Notes under the pieces: generated by a model
Database searches by the model: none
What the model saw: the letters and a program-made list of their open reading frames with translations, nothing else
What the model was told of the DNA's origin: nothing
From: Patescibacteria group bacterium
GTDB lineage: Bacteria; Patescibacteriota; Patescibacteriia; Patescibacteriales; Patescibacteriaceae
DNA length: 64,000 nt
Assembly: GCA_030583705.1 (NCBI GenBank)
Contig: CP129471.1
Span: forward strand, 176,506 to 240,505
Reading direction: 5' to 3'
Program-made: the position numbers and the translations under genes
Part shown: positions 46,287 to 54,741 of the stretch, in pieces
Position numbering within the stretch: position 1 is the first letter of the stretch
How the letters are laid out: each line of letters begins with the position of its first letter

Positions 46287-47288
46287 TTAAAGACTAGCAA
46301 TAACGGCCGGGGTAACATTATTAATGGTTTTACCAGCGTAACGAGCTAGTTCAGTCAAAGTTTTAATATGTCTGGCTTTACCTTCTTCCATTACGTAGAT
46401 TCTGCCAGTTTGTACATCTCTTAAAAGAGATTGGTTGGCATAGGCTCCGATCTGTGAAAGTTGTTCAATATAGCCGTATTTAATAATTGACTCAGGGGCA
46501 AGATTAATAATAGCCTTACCTTTATACTTAGCTAATTCTTCAAGAGTTCTAATCGGGCTTAAAGCTCCGCGGTTAACTGAATAGATTCTCATGGTTGAAG
46601 AGTCTCTAACTAAAGTGCCACTTGGCATACAAGGATCTTGCTTAACCTGAAAGTCGGCTGGGACAGCCATACGGTAGTTCTCGGCCAAAAGAGGGCTGAT
46701 GTTAATTATTTCTTTACCTTTGTATTGTGCTAATTCTTTTAAGTCACGAATAGGGGAAAGGGAATTATTAACCACCTTAAAGATTTGTCCTCCTGCAGAA
46801 TTACGCAAAAGAGTTCCGTTAACATGGCAAGCTCTAAGGTGAGCAGTACCATCGTTAAGATGGAAAATCGCTCCGCTAGATAAGATACTGATAGGGGCAG
46901 AGCCGGTTACAGCACCAGCATTTCCACCACCTACATTACCACTGCTTCCACCTTGTCCAACCTTACCAGATCCGTTACCAGGATTAACGGGGTCAACAAT
47001 TGGATGAATTACCGGATCAATAGAAGGCAAAGGATCTTCTTTAACCGGGTCATTGTTATCTGGTTCTTCAACACCAATTGGGTCTACTTTAGCTTCCTGA
47101 GAAGGTACAAGACCTGGTACTACAGTATCATTAGGAGGTAGAATAGAGGGTGAGGGGATTACAACTGGTCCACTTGAACCATTGGAATTATCTTTTGCAC
47201 CATTATTATTACTGTCCGAAGAAGCGGCAATACCGCTACCAGCAGTCATTACGGCCAAAGCCATAGTTAAAACAAGAATTTTTTTCAT
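46287..47288 (-). CDS. Secreted protein with Pro/Gly-rich stalk and three 48-residue repeats
   Basis: Signal peptide (residues 1-22, ending GIAAS). Residues 23-130 are a Pro-, Asp- and Gly-rich disordered stalk. The C-terminal half has three related repeats of about 48 residues. Each has a GTLLRNSAGGQIFKVVNN-type strand pair, then SPIRDLKELAQYKGKEIIN-type helix (repeat 3: SLLRDVQTGRIYVMEEG, HIKTLTELARYAGK). Similar repeats occur in surface proteins of candidate-phylum bacteria. It is likely to bind the wall or a surface polymer. It reads away from the gene at 47581. Confidence 0.7.
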   Translation of the reverse strand: MKKILVLTMALAVMTAGSGIAASSDSNNNGAKDNSNGSSGPVVIPSPSILPPNDTVVPGLVPSQEAKVDPIGVEEPDNNDPVKEDPLPSIDPVIHPIVDPVNPGNGSGKVGQGGSSGNVGGGNAGAVTGSAPISILSSGAIFHLNDGTAHLRACHVNGTLLRNSAGGQIFKVVNNSLSPIRDLKELAQYKGKEIINISPLLAENYRMAVPADFQVKQDPCMPSGTLVRDSSTMRIYSVNRGALSPIRTLEELAKYKGKAIINLAPESIIKYGYIEQLSQIGAYANQSLLRDVQTGRIYVMEEGKARHIKTLTELARYAGKTINNVTPAVIASL

Positions 47289-47497
47289 ATATTGTATATA
47301 TTAATAAATTAATTAAGTTAATAATTTTAACAATTTAATCGTGAATTTTAAAAGCCTTGAAAACCTTAAAAAACACTGATTAAGTTAATATATGAATATA
47401 TCATATAACTAAAATATTGTCAAGGGGGTTATGAACAGTATTAAATAGCTAATATTGGCTATTTTTTAAAATACCTATTCAATAATCTCTGTTTTTA

Positions 47498-47575
47498 TTG
47501 ACTTATTGTGCCTAAATATGAGAGAATGGGGTATATAAAACAAAGAAAAAAGCAAAAACAAAAATAAAAAGGAGA
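47498..47575 (+). promoter_or_regulatory. Promoter and Shine-Dalgarno of an orphan gene
   Basis: TTGACT (47498-47503), 18-nt spacer, GAGAAT as possible -10. AAGGAGA at 47569-47575 lies 5 nt before the ATG. The rest of the 292-bp divergent gap 47289-47580 is AT-rich with no other clear signal. The promoter word TTGACTTATTG recurs before the gene at 54060. Confidence 0.55.
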
Positions 47576-47580
47576 TTATT

Positions 47581-48084
47581 ATGTCAAGGGTTAATAGAAG
47601 AATACCTCTAATTGGTAAAATATTCCTTGATTCCGGACCAAGAAGTTGGCAAGAATTTGTTTTTCAAGAGGGTAAGAAAAAAGAGCTCTATAAAACCAGC
47701 GGAGAGATTAATTCTTTCAGCAATAAAAGAACAAACAAAATAATAAAACTTAACTTAGAAATAGATCTTTTTCTCCCACCCAGTAGTATAGAAGTAAATT
47801 TAATAGTCGATGAGATTGGTTTTAATGGTAAAGTTTTAGCCATTAAAGAAAGCCAATACAAGGCTTTGGATAATTTATTTAGTTATTTGATCTCCAGGCA
47901 GCTTGAAAAAAGTTGGTTATTATCTGGACATATTATTTCTCCGTCCAATAAGCCTCCTGTGCCCATAGTTATTATTCACAGGGAACAGAAGAGGTATTAT
48001 CGAAGGCCTTGTTCTTATTACGGTCAAGGAGAAGTTAGCACTAAAAAATTAGTGAAAGAGTTTCGTAAATTTGAATTAAACTAA
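47581..48084 (+). CDS. Uncharacterised basic protein with strong Shine-Dalgarno
   Basis: 167 aa, predicted pI high. It contains a beta-rich core (KIIKLNLEIDLFLPPSS, IEVNLIVDEIGFNGKVLA) and a basic Arg/Tyr C-terminal part (REQKRYYRRPCSYYGQG). No family is recognised. Unlike most genes here it has an AAGGAGA ribosome site. It is bracketed by its own promoter and terminator. Confidence 0.65.
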   Translation: MSRVNRRIPLIGKIFLDSGPRSWQEFVFQEGKKKELYKTSGEINSFSNKRTNKIIKLNLEIDLFLPPSSIEVNLIVDEIGFNGKVLAIKESQYKALDNLFSYLISRQLEKSWLLSGHIISPSNKPPVPIVIIHREQKRYYRRPCSYYGQGEVSTKKLVKEFRKFELN

Positions 48085-48100
48085 AGTTTTAAATTAAACT

Positions 48101-48127
48101 AAAAGCCGCAGATTATCCGCGGCTTTT
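48101..48127. terminator. Bidirectional terminator
   Basis: AAAAGCCGC/GCGGCTTTT, 9 bp, loop of 9 nt, between convergent genes. Confidence 0.88.
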
Positions 48128-48157
48128 TAATTTTAATTATTTTAATTAAAGATTTGG

Positions 48158-48664
48158 TTATTTAAGATTACTTTTTAGAGCGGAAATGTCTCCCGAGATC
48201 CAAGTATTAACCAATTCTTGGTTTTCATCAAGTTGGACAAAAGTGTGTTGGGTTATTACGCCGTAACGAGAGCGTAAGTCAATAGCTGAATCATAATCAA
48301 CCTCTAATAAAGAAACATTGGCCGGTATTTCTTCGGTGCGAGTTGTAAAATTAGCTGAGGCATCCAGACAGGTTGGACACCAGTTTGCTTTAAAGAAAAG
48401 CACTACTGTTTGTCCTTTATTTATCTCAGAGATAGTTGTTGCTTCACTGTATTCAAGGTATGATCCACCACTTTGTTCTTCCATTGTTTCATCTTCCATA
48501 TTTGCTTCTTCTAAACCATTTTCTTCATAAAAAGAATCTGCAGGCATTAGAGTCTCTTGCTCCATCATTAGTTGTTCTTCTTCCATTCTTTTTGACAAAA
48601 TAGCGACGGCGATAATGGCAACTACTAAAAAGGCAAGTATGATTAATAAAATATTTCTGTTCAT
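48158..48664 (-). CDS. Membrane-anchored thioredoxin-like protein
   Basis: N-terminal membrane span (residues 4-24), an acidic Met/Glu-rich spacer (25-70), and a thioredoxin fold. The active site is FFKANWCPTCLDAS, a full CxxC, with a further VDYDSAIDLRSRYGV and the cis-position region ITQHTFV (Thr-His in place of the usual Pro context). Probably exported and facing outward. Role in disulfide reduction or exchange of envelope proteins is likely, contrasting with the CPFS protein at 32087. Confidence 0.82.
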   Translation of the reverse strand: MNRNILLIILAFLVVAIIAVAILSKRMEEEQLMMEQETLMPADSFYEENGLEEANMEDETMEEQSGGSYLEYSEATTISEINKGQTVVLFFKANWCPTCLDASANFTTRTEEIPANVSLLEVDYDSAIDLRSRYGVITQHTFVQLDENQELVNTWISGDISALKSNLK

Positions 48665-48751
48665 ATAGATAGGGTTAATAATAAATAATAAGAAGCTGTA
48701 AGCTTGATTACTATCTTATTATAGCTTTTTTAAAAGAGGGGGTCAATTAGC

Positions 48752-48780
48752 TTGAGGTTTTTCATTTTTCTTGGTATGAT
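48752..48780 (+). promoter_or_regulatory. Promoter of a predicted leaderless EamA gene
   Basis: TTGAGG (48752-48757), 17-nt spacer, TATGAT (48775-48780). The ATG at 48789 is 8 nt after the -10, about where RNA starts. Confidence 0.6.
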
Positions 48781-48788
48781 AAAGATAT

Positions 48789-49211
48789 ATGAGTTGGATA
48801 TTTTATGCTATTTTATCCGCTTTTTTTGCCTCATTGGTGGCTATTTTCGGCAAGATTGGCATTAAGGGTGTAGACAGTAATTTAGCCGTAGCTATTCGTA
48901 CGGTAGTGATAGTAGTTTTTGCCTGGGGTATAGTTTGGATACAAGGTAATGCTTCGGATATTTTTAAGATTTCCAAATTTTCTTACACTTTTATTATCCT
49001 CTCTGCTATTGCTACTGGTCTGTCTTGGATGTTTTATTATAAAGCATTGCAATTGGGAGAAGCTTCTCGAGTGGCCCCGATTGATAAGCTAAGTATTGCC
49101 CTAACCATTATTCTGGCTTTTATTATTTTAGAAGAAAAACCGACAGTGGGTAATGTTTTAGGTGGAGTTTTGGTAACAGCCGGAGTCTTAACTACGGTTT
49201 TTGTTAAATAG
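48789..49211 (+). CDS. EamA-like half-size transporter
   Basis: 140 aa with five hydrophobic segments, a single EamA unit: SWIFYAILSAFFASLVAIFG at the start, and GLSWMFYYKALQLGEASRVA with the characteristic APIDKLSIALTIILAFIILE end. Single-domain members act as dimers. Substrate unknown. The cupin gene follows by 32 bp. Confidence 0.82.
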   Translation: MSWIFYAILSAFFASLVAIFGKIGIKGVDSNLAVAIRTVVIVVFAWGIVWIQGNASDIFKISKFSYTFIILSAIATGLSWMFYYKALQLGEASRVAPIDKLSIALTIILAFIILEEKPTVGNVLGGVLVTAGVLTTVFVK

Positions 49212-49243
49212 GTATTAAATTTATTAATTCTTAATTTAAAAAT

Positions 49244-49639
49244 ATGCAAGGTTATCATGGTAATATAGAAAAACTAACCAAGGAAAATAATAATTTTAGA
49301 CAAGTTCTTTATACTGGCAAACATTCTCAATTGGTTTTAATGTCTCTTTTGCCGGGCGAGGAGATAGGTGAAGAGATACATGATGTTGATCAGTTTTTTC
49401 GTTTAGATCAAGGCCAAGGTAAGGCTATTATAGATGGGCATGAATACCAAATTGAAGACGGGCATGCTTTGGTGGTACCAGCTGGGGCTACTCATAATAT
49501 TATTAATATCTCAGAAAGTGAGACCCTAAAGCTTTATACTCTGTATTGCCCTCCTCACCATCAGGACGGGATTGTTCACGAGGATAAATTAACGGCCGAA
49601 AGAGACGAGGAACATTTTGATGGCCAAACCACTGAGTAG
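49244..49639 (+). CDS. Cupin-domain protein
   Basis: 131-aa single-domain cupin. Motif 1 is GEEIGEEIHDVDQFFRL, with metal-ligand-like Glu and His; motif 2 is VVPAGATHNIINIS with the final His. The C-terminal tail (PPHHQDGIVHEDKL) is His-rich. Enzymatic role, if any, is not evident. Similar stand-alone cupins are annotated as mannose-6-phosphate isomerase-like or sensor proteins. Confidence 0.82.
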   Translation: MQGYHGNIEKLTKENNNFRQVLYTGKHSQLVLMSLLPGEEIGEEIHDVDQFFRLDQGQGKAIIDGHEYQIEDGHALVVPAGATHNIINISESETLKLYTLYCPPHHQDGIVHEDKLTAERDEEHFDGQTTE

Positions 49640-49659
49640 TTTTATTATAAATAGTCTTT

Positions 49660-50733
49660 ATGCCAAAATTAGTTTTAAATAAATCAGTTAAAAAAGAAAA
49701 TATTATCCGTCCGGGTTTTACTTTAGTTCAGATGATTATTGCGGTGGCGATTGTGGGAGTTATCGGAGTTTTAGTGTTAATTAGTATGCAAGATACTAGA
49801 GCTAAGAGTAGAGACACTAAACGAGTTAAGGATGCCCAGAATATAACTTTGGCTTTGCAGCTTTATAAGAACAATACGGGAGAATATCCCCAAACGCTTA
49901 CCCCAGGTGAACCTCTGGAGTTTAACAATACGATTTACATGGAGAAGGTGCCAACTAATCCAACCCCTAGAGCAGACGGAGATTGTTTAGATAAGGATTA
50001 TTCTTACGCTTCAGACGGCAATAATTATGTTTTAAGTTTTTGTTTATCTGCTGATCAAGAGAATTTCTCAGCGGGTGTTAATCTTTGTGATAACGGAGAA
50101 TGCGGAGCCGGGGAAGCTATGCCGTTATTTGATTATGAAGGCAACTCTTACTCGACGGTAGCTATTGGTGGACAGCTTTGGATGGCTGATAATTTAAAGA
50201 CAAGGTATAAACCAAATGGAACATTATTAACTAATATGCAAACCAATTCAGAACGTGATTGCATTCAATCTAATAATACCAGAGGTACGGAGAGTCATTG
50301 TAATCAAGGCTACACTCTTTATACTTGGGATGGTGCCATGAACGGATCTAGCGAAGCCGGCGCGCGCGGTATTTGTCCTTTGGGTTGGCATATCCCAACA
50401 GATAATGAATTTCATATTTTGGAAAAATACCTTTCTAATAATAACCCGGATTGTAACCCTGCTCGTTTAAATGACTGGAAGTGTAGTCCGGCTGGTTCAA
50501 GAATTAAGTCAGGAGGTGATTCTGGTTTTAATGCTCTTTTACCGGGCTTCAGAGGAGGTGGTTCCTGGTTTTCTCATTTTGGTAACTATGCTTATTTTTG
50601 GCTTTCTGATCCAACAGAAACAACAACTAAATTTGTTAGAGGACTATATGCTACCGCTAACACTGTTTATCGTGATCTAATTGGTGCGTTGCCCAGTAAT
50701 TACAGTATGTCAGTCCGTTGTCTTAAGGACTAG
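49660..50733 (+). CDS. Type IV pilin with FISUMP domain and Gln at position 5
   Basis: Prepilin site after Gly (IIRPG|FTLVQMIIAVAIVGV). The conserved mature Glu5 is Gln. The body matches the pilins at 13049 and 27427: TGEYPQTLTPG, KVPTNPTPRADGDC and LSFCLSADQ with the Cys pair. From about residue 155 it is a FISUMP domain: AIGGQLWMADNLKT, YTLYTWDGAMN, GICPLGWHIPTDNEF, GGGSWFSH, ending MSVRCLKD. Likely a pilus-displayed binding protein. It is the third headed pilin of this type in the window. Confidence 0.83.
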   Translation: MPKLVLNKSVKKENIIRPGFTLVQMIIAVAIVGVIGVLVLISMQDTRAKSRDTKRVKDAQNITLALQLYKNNTGEYPQTLTPGEPLEFNNTIYMEKVPTNPTPRADGDCLDKDYSYASDGNNYVLSFCLSADQENFSAGVNLCDNGECGAGEAMPLFDYEGNSYSTVAIGGQLWMADNLKTRYKPNGTLLTNMQTNSERDCIQSNNTRGTESHCNQGYTLYTWDGAMNGSSEAGARGICPLGWHIPTDNEFHILEKYLSNNNPDCNPARLNDWKCSPAGSRIKSGGDSGFNALLPGFRGGGSWFSHFGNYAYFWLSDPTETTTKFVRGLYATANTVYRDLIGALPSNYSMSVRCLKD

Positions 50734-50755
50734 TTATTTCTTTTCTTTTTTTCTG

Positions 50756-50818
50756 TTGACTTTTTCTTTAATTGTGTTAATTTAAAAGTATTAAAACAAC
50801 GTCTTTTGGGACGTTGTT
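50756..50818 (+). promoter_or_regulatory. Promoter and 5'-terminal hairpin of the ABC-F gene
   Basis: TTGACT (50756-50761) and TAATTT (50778-50783) give a start near 50790. AACAACGTC (50795-50803) and GACGTTGTT (50810-50818) form a 9-bp stem with loop TTTTGG right at the RNA 5' end. Confidence 0.6.
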
Positions 50819-50848
50819 AGTAGTTAACTTATTATTTTACAGTTTATT

Positions 50849-52300
50849 ATGTCTGATGAAGTAATTATTAGGTTTGATGAGGTTTATTTTGAATATTTGG
50901 AAAAACGCCCGGTACTTGACGAGGCGAGTTTTAGCGTACGTCGGGGATCTAAGATTACCTTAATGGGACAAAACGGAGCTGGCAAAAGCACTATTCTAAA
51001 ACTTATTACTGGTGAGCTAAAACCCAAAAAAGGTCGTGTTTCAGTACCAGCTAACGCTACTATCGGAACCGCTAGACAGGTTATGAGTCGCGATGATCTT
51101 AAACTAACGGTTGAAGAATATTTAGCCGCGGCTTTTGAGGTTGTGCCTAAAAATATTGCTTCAACTGTATCTAAGTCTTTAGAGGCGGTAAACTTAGCTG
51201 TTCCGACAGATAAGTTAGTTGGTGATTTGTCCGGTGGACAACAAGCTAGGTTACTTTTGGCTTTTGCTTTAGTAACCAATCCAGATATTTTATTATTGGA
51301 CGAGCCGACCAATAATCTGGATCGCTCGGGTATTGATCATCTAATTGAATTTTTGGTTATGTACGATAAAACCGTAGTGGTAATTTCTCATGACGCTGAC
51401 TTTCTTAATTGTTTTACAGAGGGGGTGGTTTATTTGGATGTTTTTAGTCGTAAAACAGAACTTTATGTTGGAGATTATTTTTCTGTAGTGGAAGAGATTG
51501 AAAAAAGAATTGAAAGAGAAAGACGACAAAATGCTCAGTTAAGGAAGCAGATTATAGATCGCAAGGAAAAGGCTAACTTTTTTGCCCACAAGGGAGGTAA
51601 GATGAGAAAGCTAGCTAAAAAAATGCGAGATGAAACAGAAGAGCTTGAAGATAGTATGGTGGATGTGCGCCGGGAAGATAAAACTATTCGTCCCTTTAAT
51701 ATTCCGGTACAAGAAGTTTTCGGAGAGGTGGTTACTATTGATTATATTAATATTATTCGCAACCACGAAGTTGTTAAAAAAGAAGTTAATAAGGTTTTAA
51801 GAAAAAGATCAAGATTATTGGTTACCGGACCCAACGGTGCGGGTAAAACCACCTTCCTTCGTTCTTTGGCTAATAACGATTGTCCTGGAGCTAAGATTCA
51901 AGAGGGAATAACAGTTGGGTATTATAGCCAAGATTTTGCTACTTTGGATATTAATGAGACGGTTTTTGAAAGTCTGGAGAAAGTTATGGCTGAAGGACTT
52001 GACGTGCAAGAAATGCGTTCTATTGCTGCTGGTTTTCTTTTAACCGGCCAATTAATGGGTCATAGGGTGGCAGAGTTGTCTGAGGGTCAAAAAGGACTTT
52101 TGTCTTTTGCTCGTTTGGTTTTAATGAAACCTGGACTTTTAATCCTTGATGAACCTACTAACCATATTAATTTCCGTCATATCCCGATTATTGCCGAAGC
52201 GGTTAATGAGTATGAGGGCACTATTTTGTTAGTTAGCCACATGGATGATTTTGTTAGAGAGATTAAAGTGGATGAAGAGCTTGATTTTGGGAAGGTTTAA
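50849..52300 (+). CDS. ABC-F family ATPase
   Basis: Two ABC domains with no membrane part, so a ribosome-linked ABC-F protein. Domain 1: Walker A MGQNGAGKSTILKL, LSGGQQARL, LLLDEPTNNLD. The basic linker has coiled-coil character (about 210-270, IERERRQNAQLRKQ). Domain 2: TGPNGAGKTTFLRS, LSEGQKGLL, LLILDEPTNHI. 483 aa, short, without arm domains. The likely role is translation-factor or antibiotic protection, not transport. Confidence 0.9.
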   Translation: MSDEVIIRFDEVYFEYLEKRPVLDEASFSVRRGSKITLMGQNGAGKSTILKLITGELKPKKGRVSVPANATIGTARQVMSRDDLKLTVEEYLAAAFEVVPKNIASTVSKSLEAVNLAVPTDKLVGDLSGGQQARLLLAFALVTNPDILLLDEPTNNLDRSGIDHLIEFLVMYDKTVVVISHDADFLNCFTEGVVYLDVFSRKTELYVGDYFSVVEEIEKRIERERRQNAQLRKQIIDRKEKANFFAHKGGKMRKLAKKMRDETEELEDSMVDVRREDKTIRPFNIPVQEVFGEVVTIDYINIIRNHEVVKKEVNKVLRKRSRLLVTGPNGAGKTTFLRSLANNDCPGAKIQEGITVGYYSQDFATLDINETVFESLEKVMAEGLDVQEMRSIAAGFLLTGQLMGHRVAELSEGQKGLLSFARLVLMKPGLLILDEPTNHINFRHIPIIAEAVNEYEGTILLVSHMDDFVREIKVDEELDFGKV

Positions 52301-52331
52301 AATAGCTTCAACTTAATTTTTAGGTTATGAA

Positions 52332-52360
52332 AAACCCGCAATTTCTTCAATTGCGGGTTT
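52332..52360. terminator. Bidirectional terminator
   Basis: AAACCCGCAAT/ATTGCGGGTTT, 11 bp, loop of 7 nt, between the ABC-F and GDPD-like genes. Confidence 0.9.
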
Positions 52361-52365
52361 AAAAT

Positions 52366-53148
52366 TTAAAAAATTTCCGGTTTATCGGTGAAGCAATGGC
52401 TAATTCCCATTTCTTCACACCATCTTTTATCTTCTTGACTATTTATCCATCCAGCCATTACCTCTACGCCAGATTCTTTTAGTCGGATAATTTTTTCTTG
52501 CAGCACCTTCTTACGCCACACATTCCATTGGTTTATCGTGTAGTTGTCTTTATCGAAACCAAGGGTGATGCCGGTAAAGTCAAAGAATTCAACTTTTCCT
52601 AATAAACAAAAAGGATTAACTGCAATGAAATTTGTCTTTATTTCCTTCTCCCACCGAAGCTTTGAATATCTTAGGGCCCTTTTGAGTAGGTATTTGTCAA
52701 ATGACAGGAGCCAACATTGACTATCTATGTTATTTTGCATAAGATAATCAATTATTATCGAAACTCCGCCATTTTTGGGCTCAATAAAATAAACAACGTC
52801 TTCTTTGTCTCTTGCAAAATTAACAAAATCTCTAAGGGTACTTATTTCAAGTGGCTTGTCGGAAATATTGTTTATTTCAAAGCTTTGAAAATCTTTTGAG
52901 GATAGATTATTATTTATTTCTTTACCTCCAAAGTTTATATTTTCGTGCCAGTTATTTATATCATCCGGAGGATGAAAGGCAAAGATTATATTATCGCTTG
53001 ACTTAAAAGTGTCAAACTCAAAATATCTTTCTCCTTTTTCATATAGCTCCCCAAGAGACTTTGCGTGATTTTCATACCATTTAGGATCTTTTGTCCTATG
53101 GTTGATTTTTTTTATTGCACCTTTTTTTAAAGAATTCTCAGTAATCAT
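52366..53148 (-). CDS. Divergent GDPD-like (PI-PLC-like TIM barrel) protein
   Basis: The 260-aa protein retains traces of glycerophosphodiester phosphodiesterase architecture. INHRT near the start could hold the first His and Arg. FEFDTFKSSDNIIFAFHPP matches the ExD...H metal/catalytic strand, and the end VEVMAGWINSQEDKRWC followed by HCFTDKPE matches the usual closing strand. No lipoprotein or signal is seen. The ORF extends 14 codons further, but ATG at 53148 has an AAGGGAG site and is preferred. Activity is not certain. Confidence 0.5.
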   Translation of the reverse strand: MITENSLKKGAIKKINHRTKDPKWYENHAKSLGELYEKGERYFEFDTFKSSDNIIFAFHPPDDINNWHENINFGGKEINNNLSSKDFQSFEINNISDKPLEISTLRDFVNFARDKEDVVYFIEPKNGGVSIIIDYLMQNNIDSQCWLLSFDKYLLKRALRYSKLRWEKEIKTNFIAVNPFCLLGKVEFFDFTGITLGFDKDNYTINQWNVWRKKVLQEKIIRLKESGVEVMAGWINSQEDKRWCEEMGISHCFTDKPEIF

Positions 53149-53153
53149 TTTTT

Positions 53154-53160
53154 CTCCCTT
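53154..53160 (-). promoter_or_regulatory. Shine-Dalgarno of the GDPD-like gene
   Basis: On the minus strand AAGGGAG, 5 nt before the ATG, preceded by AATTTA. It almost matches the site at 54047-54053 (AAGGGAG), which follows ATA. Confidence 0.7.
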
Positions 53161-53228
53161 TAAATTTTTTACTTTCCTCCACCTTGCCATAAATATATTA
53201 GGTTGTCAAGACCATGATTTTTCTGTCA

Positions 53229-53295
53229 TTGTGATTTTCTTTAATCTTTGTTATAATTAAACTATCTATTGACCATCTTTAGCTTTAGGGTGGTC
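53229..53295 (+). promoter_or_regulatory. Promoter and 5' hairpin of the phosphatase gene
   Basis: TTGTGA (53229-53234), 17-nt spacer, TATAAT (53252-53257). GACCATCT (53271-53278) and GGGTGGTC (53288-53295) pair (two wobbles) a few bases after the predicted start. Confidence 0.6.
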
Positions 53296-53330
53296 ATTAT
53301 CTATGTAAAAATTAATATTATATAATCTTT

Positions 53331-53903
53331 ATGAAAATGAAAATAACTTTTATCAGGCACGGGGAGTCTGTTTACAATCTTAAAAATTTTTGTAATTCTC
53401 GTCCGAATAATAAGGTGGTGATTACTCCTTTAGGTAAAAAACAAGCCGCTAAAGCAGCCAAGGAGTTAAGTCGCGAGCCTTTTCAAGCTATTTTTATTTC
53501 GCAACTAATTAGAACCAGACAAACGGCTGATATTATAAATCGTTTTCATAAATTACCTTTAATTGAAGATAAAAGATTAAATGATAGGGCTACTGGTTTT
53601 GAAGGTAAGCATGTTAATTATTTCTATCAGTGGCGTAGTTTGCAAAAAAGCCCCTTTAAGTCTGTTCCGCCAGGGGGAGAGTCATATGAGCAAATGAAAA
53701 CCAGATTAAGGCTTTTTTTAAAAGACTTACGCACCAGTGGTCTAAGAAACGTTTTGGTTGTTACTCATCTGCCGATCATTAAGGCCGCCAGAGGCTATTT
53801 TTTGGAGCTTTCCAATACGGCCATGGATTCTTGGACAGAAAAACAGGTACCAAATTGCAGGATTATACAATTTAAATTCCCCAAGAGACTTAATAAAAAG
53901 TAA
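53331..53903 (+). CDS. Histidine phosphatase (phosphoglycerate-mutase-like)
   Basis: 190 aa with the catalytic TFIRHGESVYN, the second Arg in SQLIRTRQTA, the acid-loop region VPPGGESYEQM and the second catalytic His in VVTHLPIIKAA. All four core residues are present. Broad phosphatase activity is expected; the substrate is unknown. It has no signal peptide and acts in the cytoplasm. Confidence 0.88.
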   Translation: MKMKITFIRHGESVYNLKNFCNSRPNNKVVITPLGKKQAAKAAKELSREPFQAIFISQLIRTRQTADIINRFHKLPLIEDKRLNDRATGFEGKHVNYFYQWRSLQKSPFKSVPPGGESYEQMKTRLRLFLKDLRTSGLRNVLVVTHLPIIKAARGYFLELSNTAMDSWTEKQVPNCRIIQFKFPKRLNKK

Positions 53904-53975
53904 GATTACAAGTATATTAACTTAAAAATTTTTTAATTTAGGTTTTAATTATATTACCACTGTTGATAATTTCTC

Positions 53976-54003
53976 TTGACTTATTGCCCTAAAAGAGTAT
54001 AAT
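53976..54003 (+). promoter_or_regulatory. Promoter of the zinc-ribbon orphan gene
   Basis: TTGACT (53976-53981), 16-nt spacer, TATAAT (53998-54003). The first 11 bases TTGACTTATTG equal those before 47581. Confidence 0.7.
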
Positions 54004-54059
54004 TAAAGGATTGTTTTTTGAATTGTTTTTTAAAAAGCCAAAAATAAAGGGAGAAAAAA

Positions 54060-54599
54060 ATGGCAAACCTAAACGAAGACACAAAATGTGTCTATTGTTC
54101 AAATCGTATTCCTCAATACTCTGATATTCATGAGTATATGATGGTCATCTGTATTGATACTGATGTCTATTTATGCAGAAAATGTATTAATGACATCGGG
54201 ATTAATGAAATATTTTCAAGAAAAGAAATATTTTTTGACAGAGATTTGAGATATCGTCTTAGTCAATATGGTATCAAAATTAAAAAGATGTCAAAAACAT
54301 TGAGTAAAAGCAAGGCACATGTTATAAAACCCGTCTTCGAAAAAGCGCTTGAAGACGCAAGTTTTTTAACAAAATTAAAGGTAGTGGAAGAAAAAAAAGC
54401 CAAGACTAAGAAAAAAAGAGAAAAATTCTTTTTCATTCCTGCTGGGCTATTTTTCTCTACAACGGAAGTGGTAGAGTTTGCGTTGGAGGAAATAGAATTA
54501 AACGGACAATATGGAACTTGTGTTTCCAAACTTCATTCCTTTGAGAAAAGGAGGCAGATAGTAAGGGAACAAGTTTTCAAAGCCCCTCTCCAAAACTAA
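54060..54599 (+). CDS. Uncharacterised protein with N-terminal zinc-ribbon-like Cys pairs
   Basis: 179 aa. Cys pairs CVYC (residues 10-13) and CRKC (39-42) could bind zinc. The middle is a Lys-rich helical region (KVVEEKKAKTKKKREK) and the end is charged. No family is recognised. A strong AAGGGAG site 6 nt before the ATG and a good promoter indicate a separately transcribed, well translated gene. A possible nucleic-acid-binding role is inference only. Confidence 0.65.
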   Translation: MANLNEDTKCVYCSNRIPQYSDIHEYMMVICIDTDVYLCRKCINDIGINEIFSRKEIFFDRDLRYRLSQYGIKIKKMSKTLSKSKAHVIKPVFEKALEDASFLTKLKVVEEKKAKTKKKREKFFFIPAGLFFSTTEVVEFALEEIELNGQYGTCVSKLHSFEKRRQIVREQVFKAPLQN

Positions 54600-54622
54600 A
54601 TTTAATTTAAGTGTTTAATTTT

Positions 54623-54660
54623 AGGCACCGTCTATTTCTATTGACAGTGCCTCTTTTATT
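54623..54660 (+). terminator. Terminator after the zinc-ribbon orphan gene
   Basis: AGGCAC plus GTC pairs with GAC plus GTGCCT (54623-54652, one mismatch), followed by CTTTTATT. Confidence 0.75.
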
Positions 54661-54685
54661 ATTCTTTTATAAATTACTCATTTCC

Positions 54686-54715
54686 TTGACAACCCATCCC
54701 TTATTTTGCTACTCT
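54686..54715 (+). promoter_or_regulatory. Probable promoter of the small-gene pair
   Basis: TTGACA (54686-54691), 18-nt spacer, TACTCT (54710-54715). Confidence 0.5.
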
Positions 54716-54741
54716 TAAGGTAAATAATTTAAAATATCCCT

